Source of the DNA: Antedon mediterranea
Lineage: Eukaryota > Echinodermata > Crinoidea > Comatulida > Antedonidae
DNA: 64,000 nt
Assembly (NCBI RefSeq): GCF_964355755.1
Contig: NC_092672.1
Location: 13,510,501 to 13,574,500 of the forward strand
Direction of reading: 5' to 3'
The notes beneath the pieces are model-generated. The model had not been told where the DNA came from. It searched no databases and worked only from the letters and a program-made list of their open reading frames with translations. This document shows, in pieces, positions 34,025-45,123 of the stretch (within the stretch, counting starts at the first letter, position 1; every line of letters begins with the position of its first letter). The position numbers and the translations under genes are program-made.

Positions 34025-34600
34025 TCAAATACTCGGCCCCTTCTTCCTAATTATCTTATTATTTCGGATGATTAAGTCTAACTCCCCGTTAGCTTCTCTA
34101 ATCAGGAGTTCTTGTTTTAGTCGTTTATATGCTTCGCGCTCCGATTTTAGTCGGTCATTAAATACCGAGAATGCTTTTCCTTTGTAATCTTTTCCGCGAG
34201 CTATCTTTATAAATTTGCGTTTATTCCATTCTGTACTAAAAATAACCTTAAGAGGTCTAGGCCCTGGCTTGTCCAAATCTCTTTTGCCAATTCGGAAACA
34301 TAAAATAAAACTTAAATCTAAATCTTCCGCAAGACCCTTTACTACTGCCATGTCTTCCTCCTTTCTAAGTTCAACTAAATCAGAGGTAGATTCAACTAAA
34401 CCGAACACCATAGCATTAAATTTCCGCTTTTCTTTGTCGGCCCATTCATCAAGACGTACCTGAACCACATTTTCAATTCTTAAATCAATAGGCAATACTG
34501 TGTCTTCTACAGAATCCAAATCTGAGTCGCTGTGATTACTACAATCGATGCCACATAGTTGATCGAGTTTGACTTTATTCGCTTTAACTTCCGCTCGCAA
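34025..34600 (-). pseudogene. LINE ORF1, RRM-like part
   Basis: 191 codons: an acidic linker, then FNAMVFGLVES, FRIGKRDLDKPGPRPLKVIF and a basic C-terminus (KKGPSI before stop). This is the RNA-binding pattern of ORF1 proteins in CR1/L2 elements. A region between it and the PHD part (34600-34777) is in other frames. Confidence 0.65.
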
Positions 34601-34776
34601 GCTCTCTAAACCTGTACTGTAATTGATATCTTTTCTATCTCCTCTCTATGGATTTGACATCACTTTTAATCTGCTCGATATCAGTTTTCAATTGCTCATG
34701 ATTCATATTTAATTTCTTAATAAGCTCGTTAAATGACAACGAAGTAGGTAAACATGTTCTGCAGTGCCAGCTAACG

Positions 34777-35118
34777 TCAGTCACCCTTGCTTAGCCATTC
34801 ATATTTTCCCTTACTAATGCCTTGACATTTCGAGTGAAACCAGAAATTACATAAATTACAACAAATACCACGATCATCACCAGACACGGAAATATCACAA
34901 GAGCCACATTTAAATTCATAGGAATCACCTTTATATCGGTGGCACACATTATCAGTTAATGGTGCATCCATTTTACAGACAAAATACAAATAACATAAGC
35001 TACAAAGTAGTCGTCCATTTAAATGTGAAGTTCCTGGAGTTGAGGTGATTGCCCAACCTCCACATGTAACATCAAACATAAATTCAAAACAATTAGCCCC
35101 GAAAAGGTGTTGATACAC
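34777..35118 (-). pseudogene. LINE ORF1, PHD-finger part
   Basis: Contains FKCGSCDISVSGDDRGICC then LCNFWFHSKCQGISKGKYE, a C4HC3-type PHD pattern found at the N-terminus of ORF1 in several CR1-like elements. The first 50 residues (up to VCKMDAPL) may not belong to the protein; an ATG at the MDAPL site is a likelier start. Confidence 0.65.
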
Positions 35119-36690
35119 ATACTAGGAAAACCATAGGACACAACTTCATTTAAAATGCTTTATTGGCATGTTATTAGAATGTTTCAATATGATTCCACAT
35201 TTTCATATGTTATTGAATTCACTATAGACCTATACTAATAAAGTAACAATATAAATAGATTTACTACATAACATGTATTAATATTATTACAAAACGTTCG
35301 TATTGTTTTGCCTACTTCAACTTCAATAATTGATATAGTATTTGTTTGAATACGTTAAATAAATTTAGAATGGTGAATTATTATAATAAACATTATTTTA
35401 ATAAAAACTTAACTAAAAAATATGTTTATTCTTTGATTTTATTCTTAAACATATATTGGTTGGTTTCATTTATTTGTTCCTCCATCGTGGTTTCATAGGC
35501 TTTACTGTACGTTTATAATACTGCATTGGCTTGTTGTAGCTGCGGCGGTATTGGCGTCCCATAGAAAATGTTGGCGGCCGTTTCAGTCGGCGGCCGTTTC
35601 GGTCACACACCATAATTATTATAATCTATTATAGGCCTAGGGCCTATGTTGTTTTACAAATCGGTAAACAAAAACCTAGAGTAATTTTGTTGAATGAAGA
35701 GTAATGATATGGACCGATGATGTCTCGACGGAGCGGAAAGGTTAAATAAAACGGCAATCTCATCTCACCTCACCCGCCACCCGCGCTGCATGCATGCAAC
35801 ATGTTGATTTCGTGACTGATGGCAGGTGTCTATCGACTGTACTGTGTGTGAGGAGGACAATGTGTCAGTAAACCATACCAATGAAGTCTCAATGAATGAT
35901 GCTTACCACCTTTTAGAGACAGTGAGTAGAGAGAGTTAACTCGTAAGAGTTGCTTCTTCTTAGTCTTTTTAGTGTATTTCGTTTGTTAATGTGTGTTGTC
36001 AAAGTTGTTTTTGAATGAATTGTGTTTTAAAACTCATGTGCTAGAACCATGGAGTAAAGAATTCTTTACACCGTGGCTAGAACAGCACACCGTATTCATT
36101 CGAATAACACATTATTTGTAGTGTGTGCAAGCCCGTAGCCAGGTTTTTTACAAGGGGGTTCTTTTTCCCCCAAAAAAGGGCACTTCTCCACTTATGGAAT
36201 TTACCCTCCAGTGTAACCTCCCCCACCCATTGACTGCCTTATAAGATTTAATATCAAATGTATATCAAAACACCAATGCTGTTGGTCACCAGCCACAAGA
36301 GCATCCCATGATCCCCTAAGAGTTTCCTGGCCCAATCATGGTTGGGACTGAGGCAAGAAAAATTGGAAAAGATAGAGCGCTAGATGCTTGTTATACTTTG
36401 AAAATATCAGGCTATGTTTGGTAGAAAATATGCCTGATACTGCACCCGAGGGGTATTTTAGGCCTACACAGTAGGCTTTGCCTAACTAGCTAGAATAGGG
36501 GATATCTGACAGAAAATGTGGAGTTATTTACCTGTATTTCACTAATACAAATCTAACAAGCAATTATAGTCAACAAAATATTGATAATAAGTTACAAAGT
36601 ATCATTTTAAAGTTAATTTAAAGTGAATTTAAAAGTGAATTTATATACAGTAGTACTGTTGTTCAAATTTAGTTGTACATTTGTTTTACA
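35119..36690. other. no gene seen; TE end fragments
   Basis: At 35560-35605 a doubled GGCGGCCGTTTC phrase; at 36128-36190 a GCCCGTAGCCAGG.TTTTTTACAAGGG phrase typical of mobile-element ends in invertebrates. The remainder is AT-rich without clear frames. Confidence 0.4.
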
Positions 36691-36693
36691 TAC

Positions 36694-36906
36694 CTTTAGG
36701 GTCATAGAGTTTGTGGACTCTAATTTTTTAGTGTTTTTCCACTCCGTGACTATCAATGCTGTGGCTTCTATTCTTTGATGAACCATTAAATCCACTTGTG
36801 TGTGTTGATCCCACAGTGAAAGTTCTACATTGTTACTTGCATCGTCTGAAAGTTGAATAGTCCTGATGCGTTTCCTTGTTTGACCTACAAGTCTGATATC
36901 GCCTAC
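36694..36906 (-). CDS. OB-fold (RPA-like) exon
   Basis: Bordered by TTTTGTAG acceptor and GTATGT donor, 71 codons, phase 0-0. It reads VGDIRLVGQTRKRIRTIQLS and then VELSLWDQHTQVDLMV, the strand pattern of the RPA70-type single-strand DNA-binding OB fold. A degraded duplicate lies at 38891-39092. It may belong to the transposase-like gene around it or to an unrecognised host gene. Confidence 0.5.
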
Positions 36907-37458
36907 CTACAAAATGTGTTAATATTTTAAGTAAATTGCATATGGTATTTTGCGAAATGCATTTGGAGAGACAATACAGTAGTTTCCATGAAGTTAGATA
37001 AATTAATTGTTTGTGCTTGTTATTGTTCTTATGTATATTTTATATCCCAATTATGTAAATGCTGCTGTTGTTGATGTAAATGAAAAGTTAATGCAATTAA
37101 TTTATTGTTTTCTTCCATTTGTATATATTGTTGAAGGAGAAGTACATTGTAGTTAATCATGTGTAATGTTTATTCTGTGAATAAAAATCGAATAATCTAT
37201 GTTTTTAATGGATTTTATTCATACCTCTGTTATAGTTCCTTAACAGACACTCTCTTCTTTGTTGGACTATCTGGGATCTCTGAAAGTTTCACTTTTGGTG
37301 GGGTTCTGTACTTTGTTATTGTGATCGCTAATCATGTTTTAGCAGCATAAGTGATTTTTGTTATAATGAAAAAATTATTTGGAGAAACTGATGTTTGTTA
37401 GCAAAACTGACATGATGAGTTTTACTAAGTTTGACTAAGATGAACTTGTTGGGCATAG

Positions 37459-38816
37459 TCAAAGCTGTAGTGCATAACTCCAGGCTTGTAACATGCTTGG
37501 TGCTCTTCTAACTCTAACTCTAACAGGTATCATAGCTGCTGAATGCTTGGCAGCTGCCGTATCACTGCGGTAGAGTGTCCTCTCGACTTCAACCACCCTA
37601 AGGTGCTCTATCTGGGCTTGCAATAGCTCTTCCTTTGTTGCCATGGTTGCATTTGCACTTCTGAAATAAAGTTAATTAATTCAAACTATTAACTCAATCA
37701 AAACATTTTATTTTAAAAACAAACGAAAAAACATAATGTATGCATTATTATTGATTATGTTTTACTGTATATTTTTTTATTGTGTCTTTGGCAGGTCTAA
37801 TACAGATTAGTTCCTGGCCTTGTGGTGACTATAAAAGGCTGATACTTTTTTCAGGTTCTCACAAAAGAATCTTTTCCCATGATCCTGTGTTCTGAAAGTA
37901 TATAAAAACAATAAATACAAAATTGTTTGACGTGATTATTGGCGACCCCTCTAATGTAATACAGTAGTGACTATGAAGGGGCAATACTTCTTCCAAGTCC
38001 TCACAATAGTATTTTCCAATGATCCCGTGTTCTGAAAAGTATTATCAAATACATTTAAAATAGTTGAAACGTTGGCAACGCTGTAATTGAATGTTGCATT
38101 ATTAATATCATAATTATTGTTATAAATACCTGTTTCATCAGCTGTGTTTAAATCGATCAGACTCTTTCTATATCTTTGCCAAACTGAAGTTTTGTTTTCG
38201 ATAGCTGGCAACAGCCTGATACAAGGATCCGCACTCTTTATACCTGGAATACGACCAGGGATACACAAGGACTTCTCCTCTGCGTATGTACAGTAGACAA
38301 GAACTTCACTGCTCTCTCTATGTCTTCAATCAAAAACCTTCTTGTATTGTGTTTCGCCCCTCTTGCAAGAACCTCAATTGACTCAACACCATTTTCTATG
38401 TAGTGCTTAACAAGCTTAGTTAAATACTTGTCACTAGTCCTGTAATTTAAAAAAAGTATATTCAAAATGATTCATATTGCCAAAAACAAGTGTTTAATTT
38501 AACATGGAGCAAAAAATAGAATTAGTCATTATACAGTATTTAGATTATAACTAATACGTGAATTAAAAGAAAGGCATCCCTGCAAACTCTTATGCCATCT
38601 ATATAAACTGGATTGATGCAAGTTCCCACAAGTCTTCTCGTATTTGTTGCAATTGATGCTTGTTTCCACTAACAAGTTTGGGTTGTGAACACCTAGATGT
38701 TGTCGGCTTTGTGTAGGATTTAACTGGTGTGCTCTAATGGCTGTGTATTTAATAAAATTTTGATCTTTTTCAGTAGAAGCCAAACTGCAGATTTGTCTCA
38801 TTTCTTCCTTAGACAT
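37459..38816 (-). pseudogene. decayed transposase-like gene of an invertebrate repeat family
   Basis: Ordered minus-strand pieces: STEKDQNFIKYTAIRAHQL (38816-38529), NTRRFLIEDIERAVKFL (38465-38238), PGRIPGIKSADPCIRLLP then KTSVWQRYRKSL (38268-37951), and ATKEELLQAQIEHLRVVEVE (37644-37459). They follow the order of a widespread invertebrate repeat-encoded protein with PGR.PG, LLPS and a later DLCWTCQ motif. An exon is duplicated: TWKKYCPFIVTT at about 38030-37951 and a broken second copy at about 37890-37780, where TNLY-stop-TCQRHN replaces the Trp codon of WTCQ. Stops and frameshifts show it is dead. Confidence 0.55.
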
Positions 38817-38890
38817 TTTTAATTTTGTAATTGGTTGGAGATTTAAGAAGTTGATTATTTATTATTATTATTATTTATTATTATACATAC

Positions 38891-39092
38891 CTCCACAGAC
38901 ATTGATGTTGTCGACTCAATCCTTTCACATTTTTGGATTTGGTGACTATTACACCACTCGCCTGTATTTTTTGGTCTATGGCCAACTCGAGGGAAGTGTG
39001 GTTTCCCCACAAAGACAAGTTTACACTGTTTGACCCATCAGTTAATTGAATGTGCCGAAGTTTGTGTTTTCCAGTTGAATGATTTCACCAAT
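38891..39092 (-). pseudogene. second OB-fold exon, frameshifted
   Basis: Bordered by TTTTTTAG and GTATGT like its partner at 36.7 kb. IGEIIQ is followed by a frameshift to GKHKLRHIQLTD then VNLSLWGNHTSLELAIDQKI, and a second shift before RIESTTSMSVE. Two indels relative to the 36.7-kb exon mark it as the degenerate duplicate. Confidence 0.5.
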
Positions 39093-39222
39093 CTAAAAAA
39101 AGTGGATACCAGATTATAATAAATCATAATATTTTATTATTATTATTTAATTCGGACAACTGGTAAATTGTGTAAACCCAGTGGGAAATTTATATACAAT
39201 ATACTTTATTTATAAAATGGAT

Positions 39223-39590
39223 AACTATGCATCCTAGGGTAGGGACGTTGCTCCACTAAGGTTTTAATGACCCGCATACCCCCACATTATTTACAATAAC
39301 TATTCATCCTGGGGTAGGGACGTTAAACCACTAAGGTCTTAATGACCCGCATACCCCCACATTATTTACAATAACTATGCATCCTGGGGTAGGGACGTTA
39401 AACCACTAAGGTTTTAATGACCCGCATACCCCCACATTATTTACAATAACTATGCATCCTGGTGTAGGGACGTTAAACCACTAAGGTCTTAATGACCCAA
39501 ATACCCCCACGTTATTTACAATAACTATGCATCCTGGGGTATGGACGTTACTCCACTAAGGTCTTAATGACCCGCATACCCTGCTATTAA
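39223..39590. repeat. 75-bp tandem repeat, five copies
   Basis: AACTATGCATCC (once TTCATCC) starts at 39223, 39298, 39373, 39448 and 39523. Each unit includes GGGGTAGGGACGTTA, CCACTAAGGT(T/C)TTAATGACC and CATACCCCCAC. Units differ by one or a few bases only. Confidence 0.9.
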
Positions 39591-39639
39591 TTAAGGCCTT
39601 TTCCAAACTTTTCCTTTTTACAGGCCGGTTGAGATCTGC

Positions 39640-40065
39640 AATTTTTTGTGTAAATCGCGCAAACCTAAAAAAACCCTACACAAACCTCCTCCAGATGGCT
39701 TATTATTGGTTCGATCATGACTAGGACTATCATAGCAGGTAATTTATGAAAATAAAAAATTATGAAATTGTTGTAAGTTGGCTTTTTTTGGGGAAAAAAC
39801 ATCATTTTTTGGGTAAAATATCAGATTTCACAGTGTCAATTGTGCAAACCTAAAAAAACTCTGTGCAAACTTCTTCCAAATCATTTATTATTGGTTCTAT
39901 CATGACTAGGACTATCATAGCAGACAATTTATTGACAACAAAATATGAGCACTCTAAGTTTGCTTTTTTTTTGTGGGGCGAAAAACATCATTTTTTGAGT
40001 AAAAAAACACTGCGCAAACCTCCTTGGGTGAAAAAATATCAATTCTGGATTTACGAAACATTTCA
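39640..40065. repeat. two diverged direct repeats of about 195 bp
   Basis: GCAAACCTAAAAAAAC then TCATGACTAGGACTATCATA occurs around 39657-39740 and again around 39845-39925. A partial third GCAAACCTCCTTGGG follows at 40014. Non-coding. Confidence 0.7.
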
Positions 40066-40183
40066 ACAAAAGACAATTTATTTTTCAAACAATAATACTT
40101 TATTTAATGCATTTTTTGTCAATTATTTACAAGTAAGGTTCTTTATAACATTCCACTTTGCAAAATAACAAAATAATAATAAT

Positions 40184-41421
40184 TTACAATGCTCTTTTTC
40201 CTTTTTCTTTTTGTCTGGTTTTGTGAGCCCTTTTTGAATTATTTTGTCCCTTTTTCATGCCACTAGTACATGGTGGATTGGTTGTGGACAACTGTCCATT
40301 TGTGGAGATGGTATACATTTTCCTTCTTAATTTTTGGCATGAAAAGAGAAAATTTATCATAGTGTACATTTCTTTCTTCTTCACTCATTGAAGTCCACAT
40401 TAACTGATCTAGTTTAAATTTCTTGAAATCATCTGACAGTTTATACCCTCCCATATTAACAAATGACATTTTCACATCTTTAAATTGCCCCTTAACTAAC
40501 TTTTCCAACATGATAATTAAATCCGGCAGTTTCTTTTGTTTCCAATCTGCAATGGCTTTTATAAAGTGAGTCATGTCCTTAACATGTGAACTTTAATGCA
40601 AGGCACCACAATCATCAATGAATACATTACTTCCATATACCTTGTACAATTCTTTTTACACATTATCCTTTATGCCTTTAGGTACACTATCTGGTGTATT
40701 AGCAGAATTTAACTCTTTCCAAACCTCTTGTACAGATAATAAAACACCATTTACCAATTTATTTAAAACTAATACTACTACTACTGAAACATATTCAATG
40801 GGGTTTGCAGGGTTTAGCAATACCCTCCAACATTTGCTATTCTTGAAACCATGGACCTATAAATTGTACGCTTGTTTAAAGGGCATACAGAATGTACCCT
40901 GAAACATACCGAAGAACTTGTTCCTCCTCTTCAGTCTTGTTGTCCATACATCTCTGGTCCAAAACACAGTGTGTCGCCAGAACATACCGCCACCATATAA
41001 AACTTCTGTCAAAATTGTAGTAAAAGTAATCAATTTTTCAACACCATCTGTGAGCAGTTGGGTGACAAAACGTTGCAATTCAGATGTATTTGGCAAAGAC
41101 GTTCCACCATAATAGGATGGTCTCTCAACTTCCTGAGCGCAACCAGCACTAAGTTGGGGATTTCTCTTGTGGCATCCTCCTTTGTAAAGACACATTCTAG
41201 CCTTTTGCCCTTGGTGGTTTTAGCTGAAAAAGGTAATAAAAATACATCAATTCAAAAACACATTTAAAAGTGGGCTAACTAAACTATAAATTTAAATGAA
41301 TGTTTCTGACCAACTACAAACAAAACTAAAGTTTTACCAGACAATAAGTAAATACATGACATGTATACTGTACCTTTATTTTTTTTTGAAGATTTGACTC
41401 CTTCATTGGCTCCAGGATTAT
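40184..41421 (-). pseudogene. unidentified exon-like frames
   Basis: A mini-exon 41421-41374 (DNPGANEGVKSSKKNK, phase 1-1) leads in phase to an exon starting at 41223 that reads KTTKGKRLECVFTKEDATRE and then RKLRDHPIMVERL before a stop. A different frame of the same segment (41195-40857) stays open for 112 codons. Farther on, 40574-40263 encodes about 103 residues (KMSFVNMGGYKLSDDFKKF). I do not recognise a family. Competing frames suggest a frameshifted gene or repeat-encoded protein. Confidence 0.3.
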
Positions 41422-41488
41422 CTACAAAATATAAATGTTTTTAACATTGTTTTTATTTTTTGACCTGAAGAAAAATAGAATAGGTAAC

Positions 41489-41640
41489 CTACAGTACAGA
41501 TAATAAATACTGCAACATTTGGACGCGTAGACTACGTTTCGTACGCGTGGCCACTTCGTAGGTTTCGCGTGACGTAATCTACGCAAGCTAACATGCTACG
41601 CGTAGTCTACGCGTAGCCTACGAAGCGAGAGCTAGGAGGG
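41489..41640. repeat. left arm of inverted repeat rich in CTACGCGTAG
   Basis: CAGTACAGATAATAAATACTG then CAACATTTG leads into overlapping ACGCGTAGACTACG-type palindromes. The reverse complement recurs at 49410-49550 and again at 49818-49957. The pair probably marks the ends of an element of about 1.8 kb into which the LTR retrotransposon jumped. Confidence 0.6.
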
Positions 41641-41726
41641 GAAATCCCAATGTTCAGATTATTGTGTACTAGACTGTGCTGCATGCACCACACGGAATTA
41701 GTTAACGAATTTGAATACAGTACTAG

Positions 41727-42210
41727 TGTAGTGAATTTATCTTTTAGTTGGTTCCGAGCTTTCTCAGGCGTATATCCACTCGACGTACACAGCTGTCGTT
41801 CCGAGCTTTCTCGGGCGTATATATTTCCACGCGACGTACACAGCTGTCACTGAATAATAACTCATACAAAAAGTATAATTAACTCAACTAGAACTTTTAT
41901 TCCTTGTAATTCGATTAATACATCTTTCTACCACTACCAGTCAAGCCTTATTATATTCTTTATCATCTTTCCGTTTATCTACTCTGATCTTATTCTCTCT
42001 TCTCGTTTATCTACTCTGACCTTATTCTCTCTTCTCTCTTACTAACTATTACATTCTACTTTTATACAAGATATGCAAATTTTAGGCTTCAGAGGAGGAT
42101 AACATTTTCCCTCCGAAATTTACACGATTTTGATTGGCTAATAATAAGGCGGACGTGGACTAAAGCATCCTTCTCTAATCACAGAGAATCACAACATCAA
42201 TAATATGACA
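41727..42210 (-). repeat. 3' LTR (484 bp)
   Basis: Identical by eye to the 5' LTR except for an extra 32-bp tandem segment (around 42001-42035, TATCTACTCTGA(C/T)CTTATTC). Within the LTR a TTCCGAGCTTTCTC-GGCGTATAT phrase occurs twice, some 45 bp apart. Confidence 0.9.
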
Positions 42211-42224
42211 TTCCCCTGTTTGGG
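42211..42224 (-). promoter_or_regulatory. polypurine tract
   Basis: Minus-strand CCCAAACAGGGGAA directly precedes the 3' LTR, where plus-strand DNA synthesis of an LTR retrotransposon is primed. Confidence 0.6.
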
Positions 42225-42309
42225 AAAAAGATTGTGTCAATCTTTCCAAAAATTTAACATTTAAAACCATTTTACTATAAACTATCTACTAATAACACCT
42301 CTATAATAT

Positions 42310-45123
42310 TTATGCACGGCTTAATCCATCTGCATTTCCATTTAATGACCCTTTCTTGTAAATAACTTTAAATTTATATCCTTGTAAAAACAGAGCCCAT
42401 CTCATAAGTCTAACATTGGCACCCTTCATTGAGTCCATCCATCTCAATGCCTGGTGGTCAGTATGAACTTGAAATTCACAACCATACAGATAATACTTAA
42501 GTTTATTGATAGCCCAAACAATAGAGAGGCACTCTTTTTCTGGCACAGAATATCTCTGCTCATGTACAGATAACTTTCTACTTAAGTACACAATGGGATA
42601 ATCATTACCCTCACCATCTATTTGGCTCAGCACTGCACCTATGCCATAATTTGAGGCATCGGTTTGCAATATAAACATCTTATCAAAATTTGGGGCTTTT
42701 AATACATTATCATCAGTAAGTCGTTTCTTTAAAGTTACAAAGGCATTTTCACATTGTTCATTCCACTTAACGGTATTACTTTTACTCTTTAAAGTTAAAT
42801 CAATCAATGGCTTAGCAATATCGGCATAGTTCTGTACAAATTTTCTGTAATAGCCAGTTAATCCGAGAAATGATCGGACTTGTTTCTTAGACAAAGGTCT
42901 GGGGAAATTTTCCACAGCCTCAACCTTATCAATCATGGGTCTAATTTCTCCATTACCAATCTTATGCCCCAGAAATTCTACCTGAGCATAGGCAATTTTA
43001 CATTTCAAAGGCTTTGCTGTCAATCCAGCACTACTTAATCTTTCTAATACATCATTCAAATGAAAAATATGATCTTTCCAAGTTTGACTATAAATACATA
43101 TGTCATCTATATATGCCTTAGCATATCCCTCAGTACCTTGTAATACCTTATCCATTAATCTTTGGAAAGTACTAGAGCTATTTTGCATACCAAATGGAAG
43201 TACATTGTAACAATACTGTCCAAATTGTGTAATAAATGCTGATTTGTCTTTGGTCTTAGGATCCAGAGGCACCTGGTAAAATCCTTTAGTTAGATCTAAC
43301 GTAGTTATGTATATTGCGGATGATACCTCATCCAACATTTCGTCTATGCGAGGCATAACATAAGGGTCAAATTGTGTAGTCTTATTTAGTGATCTAAAAT
43401 CTGTCACCATTCTAATTTGATTCTGGCCTTTCTTCAGGGCAATAATAGGTGCAGCATAGGCACTAACTGTAGGTTCTATTATACCCATAGCCAACATACT
43501 ATCTAATTCTTCTTTCAATTTACCCTTTAATGCTTGGGGCGTTCTATATGCCCTATGCCTTATAGGCATTTCACCATTAGTCTTAATTTCATGAGTCACT
43601 AAGTGAGTTCTACCTGGTACATCCGAGAATACATTCTGTTGGTACTTTAACAATTCTGTTAATTGTTTAGTTTGTGTATCATTTAAATTACTACTAACGT
43701 TAACATCTCTCCATGTTTGTGATTGATGATAAGACAATCCTATGTCTATTTCACTATCTAACTCATTGTCATGGACTGTTTCATTTAAGTCTACTTCTTC
43801 TATCGACTGAACATTTGTTACTACATAATAACCATCTTTACTTATTTCTACTTTATCATACCATCTCTTTAACATATTAACATGTAGAATTTGTTTTTCT
43901 TTTCTTCTACCTCCTATGTATATTTCATAATTTACATCATTGACCTTTTTTGTAACAGTGAAGGGGCCTTGCCATTTACTGTCTAACTTACTATTTCCTA
44001 CTGGAAGGAATATCAACACTTTGTCCCCTTCTACAAATTCTCTATCAATAGCATTCTTGTTATAATTGTGGGACATAATTTCTTGTTGTTCAAGTTTGTT
44101 TACATTAGCATCTTTCATTAATTCCTCCATTTTTTCTCTTATGTCTAACATGTATTTGATAACATCAGTAGATGTTTCTTCATCTTCTACCCAATTACTT
44201 TTGAGTAAACTCAAGGGTCCCCTCACCTCTCTACCATAAAGCAATTTAAAAGGTGAATGGCCCGTCGCTTTACTAGGAACTTCTCTGTATGCAAACAGAA
44301 AGGGGGTTATGTAGTTATCCCAATTTTTTCTTTGCTTAACTGTAAGTGTCCTTATCATATTTTTCAATGTACCGTGGAATCTTTCAACAAGCCCATTGCT
44401 TTGGGGGTGGTACACTGTAGTCTTTAATTGATTAATCCCCAACATACTACATATAGATTGCATAATTGAAGACATGAAATTAGTTCCTTGATCATGTACA
44501 ATCTCTTCGGGTAATCCTACTCTAGTAAAGACTTCTATTAGAGCCCTGGCTACTGTTTCAGCTCTAACATTGGGTAACGGGATAGCATCCGGATATCTCG
44601 TAGCATAGTCAATTATAGTAAGCATATATTTGTTATTACGGCTTGTTCTAGATAAGGGTCCAACAATATCTATCGCTATACGTTGAAATGGTGTACTTAT
44701 AATCGGTAATGGTATCAAAGTATGTTTCCTTTTACTTTTACCCTTATCTACCTTTTGGCATTCCTTACAGACTTTACAATAGACTACAACATCTTTAAAT
44801 ATACCTGGCCAATAGAATTGGTTCAGGATCCTACTTTTAGTTTTCTCAACACCCATGTGACCTGCAAATGGCACATTATGACCTAAGTGTAATACACCCT
44901 GTCGACACTGAGTGGGTAATACAATCTGTTCCACTTGGTTATTCTTATCTTTAATACTACTCCAATTTCTCATCAATATACCTTGTCTCATAAAGAAACA
45001 CACCCTATGCTGACCTATTTCTTCTATAGGGACTACCCTGTCAAACACTCCTTTGAGTGAGTCATCCTTAGTTTGCAATTTGATCAGTTCTTGTTTAGTT
45101 AGGTTCAGCTTGTGCTGTTGTTC
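42310..45123 (-). CDS. pol: pol: integrase, reverse transcriptase, RNase H
   Basis: About 937 codons, open directly after the gag stop and in the same frame. First comes the integrase: zinc-binding H..H..C..C (HLGHNVPFAGH, CKVCKECQ), then the catalytic core (IDIVGPL, HDQGTNF, GLVERFHG, D-D-E pattern), then a GPFTV-type C-terminal barrel. A linker follows, then RT (YAAPIIALKK, VTDFRSLNK, LDLTKGFYQVPL, LPFGMQ, AYIDDICIYS) and RNase H (LQTDASNYGIGAVLSQ, YSVPEKECLS, VHTDHQALRW). Catalytic YIDD and RNase H Asp residues are present. No internal stop. It copies and inserts the element. The IN-RT-RH order places it in the Gmr1 group. Confidence 0.93.
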   Translation of the reverse strand, partial: EQQHKLNLTKQELIKLQTKDDSLKGVFDRVVPIEEIGQHRVCFFMRQGILMRNWSSIKDKNNQVEQIVLPTQCRQGVLHLGHNVPFAGHMGVEKTKSRILNQFYWPGIFKDVVVYCKVCKECQKVDKGKSKRKHTLIPLPIISTPFQRIAIDIVGPLSRTSRNNKYMLTIIDYATRYPDAIPLPNVRAETVARALIEVFTRVGLPEEIVHDQGTNFMSSIMQSICSMLGINQLKTTVYHPQSNGLVERFHGTLKNMIRTLTVKQRKNWDNYITPFLFAYREVPSKATGHSPFKLLYGREVRGPLSLLKSNWVEDEETSTDVIKYMLDIREKMEELMKDANVNKLEQQEIMSHNYNKNAIDREFVEGDKVLIFLPVGNSKLDSKWQGPFTVTKKVNDVNYEIYIGGRRKEKQILHVNMLKRWYDKVEISKDGYYVVTNVQSIEEVDLNETVHDNELDSEIDIGLSYHQSQTWRDVNVSSNLNDTQTKQLTELLKYQQNVFSDVPGRTHLVTHEIKTNGEMPIRHRAYRTPQALKGKLKEELDSMLAMGIIEPTVSAYAAPIIALKKGQNQIRMVTDFRSLNKTTQFDPYVMPRIDEMLDEVSSAIYITTLDLTKGFYQVPLDPKTKDKSAFITQFGQYCYNVLPFGMQNSSSTFQRLMDKVLQGTEGYAKAYIDDICIYSQTWKDHIFHLNDVLERLSSAGLTAKPLKCKIAYAQVEFLGHKIGNGEIRPMIDKVEAVENFPRPLSKKQVRSFLGLTGYYRKFVQNYADIAKPLIDLTLKSKSNTVKWNEQCENAFVTLKKRLTDDNVLKAPNFDKMFILQTDASNYGIGAVLSQIDGEGNDYPIVYLSRKLSVHEQRYSVPEKECLSIVWAINKLKYYLYGCEFQVHTDHQALRWMDSMKGANVRLMRWALFLQGYKFKVIYKKGSLNGNADGLSRA

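Larger units (their letters stand above)
31835..35118 (-). mobile_element. CR1-like LINE, internally deleted and frameshifted
   Basis: Read on the minus strand: PHD-finger ORF1 start (35118-34777), RRM-like ORF1 part (34600-34025), a connector, then reverse transcriptase (33605-32045), a C-terminal tail to 31917 and a TAAATAAATAAA tail near 31835-31850. The APE-type endonuclease expected at the start of ORF2 is missing between 34025 and about 33990. At least three frameshifts are visible. Confidence 0.8.

Noticed and set aside
39223-39590. CRISPR-like or regulatory array
   Set aside because: A simple 75-bp tandem repeat; differences between units are scattered point changes.
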